This document shows positions 62,253 through 64,000 of a stretch of 64,000 nt of DNA, one piece after another. How positions within the stretch are numbered: position 1 is the stretch's first letter; every line of letters starts with the position of its first letter. Below the pieces are notes generated by a model. It made no database searches, had not been told where the DNA came from, and saw nothing but the letters and a program-made list of their open reading frames with translations. The position numbers were made by a program, and so were the translations under genes. The stretch is from an uncultured Pelagibacteraceae bacterium (lineage in GTDB: Bacteria > Pseudomonadota > Alphaproteobacteria > Pelagibacterales > Pelagibacteraceae), in the NCBI GenBank assembly GCA_902516465.1, contig CABXZD010000002.1:171001-235000 (forward strand), given 5' to 3'.

Positions 62253-62329
62253 GGGCCGGTAGCTCAGTTGGTTAGAGCACACCCTTGATAAGGGTGGGGT
62301 CGAAAGTTCGAGTCTTTCTCGGCCCACCA
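62253..62329 (+). tRNA. tRNA-Ile(GAT)
   Basis: Cloverleaf GGGCCGG...TTGATAA...TTCGAGT...TCGGCCC-A-CCA in 16S-23S spacer. Confidence 0.97.
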
Positions 62330-62340
62330 TTAAAGATCAA

Positions 62341-62416
62341 GGGGGATTAGCTCAGCTGGGAGAGCGCCTGATTTGCATTCAGGAGGTCAGCGGTTCGATC
62401 CCGCTATCCTCCACCA
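62341..62416 (+). tRNA. tRNA-Ala(TGC)
   Basis: Cloverleaf GGGGGAT...TTTGCAT...TTCGATC...ATCCTCC-A-CCA. Confidence 0.97.
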
Positions 62417-62546
62417 AAACACTTAGATATAAAAAATCGTAAATATTAAAATTAATATCAATATCTATATCCGAACATTAATAATGTTATTAGTTAATGT
62501 TCAAAATAAAAATTTGATTCAACACAGAATTTTTTTCTGTGCATAA

Positions 62547-64000
<1,454 letters not shown>

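Overview
The window is a dense, AT-rich chromosomal segment of a SAR11/Pelagibacter-like alphaproteobacterium. That assignment rests on the 16S rRNA sequence, alphaproteobacterial gene clusters and very short intergenic regions. It is mostly housekeeping genes: shikimate/Lys/Arg/His/Trp biosynthesis, fmt-def-truA, the rpmH-rnpA-yidD-yidC block, murA-hisD-infA, accD-folC, rpsA-ihfB, lpt/kds genes, dnaX-ybaB-recR, glcB, accA, secA, argJ, ubiG, lysC, ispG and prfA-prmC. An rRNA operon (16S, tRNA-Ile, tRNA-Ala, 5' part of 23S) closes the window. tRNA-Thr, tRNA-Phe, tRNA-His and an SRP RNA are also present. I saw no CRISPR array, transposon, prophage, toxin-antitoxin or defence island, and nothing I can defend as a wholly new multi-gene system. 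The most notable signals are small: (1) accA appears split by a one-base frameshift at a short homopolymer, and its product carries a hydrophobic C-terminal tail; (2) the aroA start codon sits in a perfect 4x 8-bp tandem repeat that makes a chain of ATG..TGA mini-ORFs; (3) dnaX has an A10 tract with an immediate stop in the -1 frame, as expected for tau/gamma production; (4) tRNA-His lacks G-1 and lies 4 nt upstream of hisS; (5) tRNA-Thr has an unusual T-loop; (6) SET-domain and HDAC-like genes are adjacent; (7) an MGME1-like nuclease lies next to exonuclease I; (8) several structured leaders and un-tracked small ORFs are present. All calls come from reading the sequence, and no database search was run.
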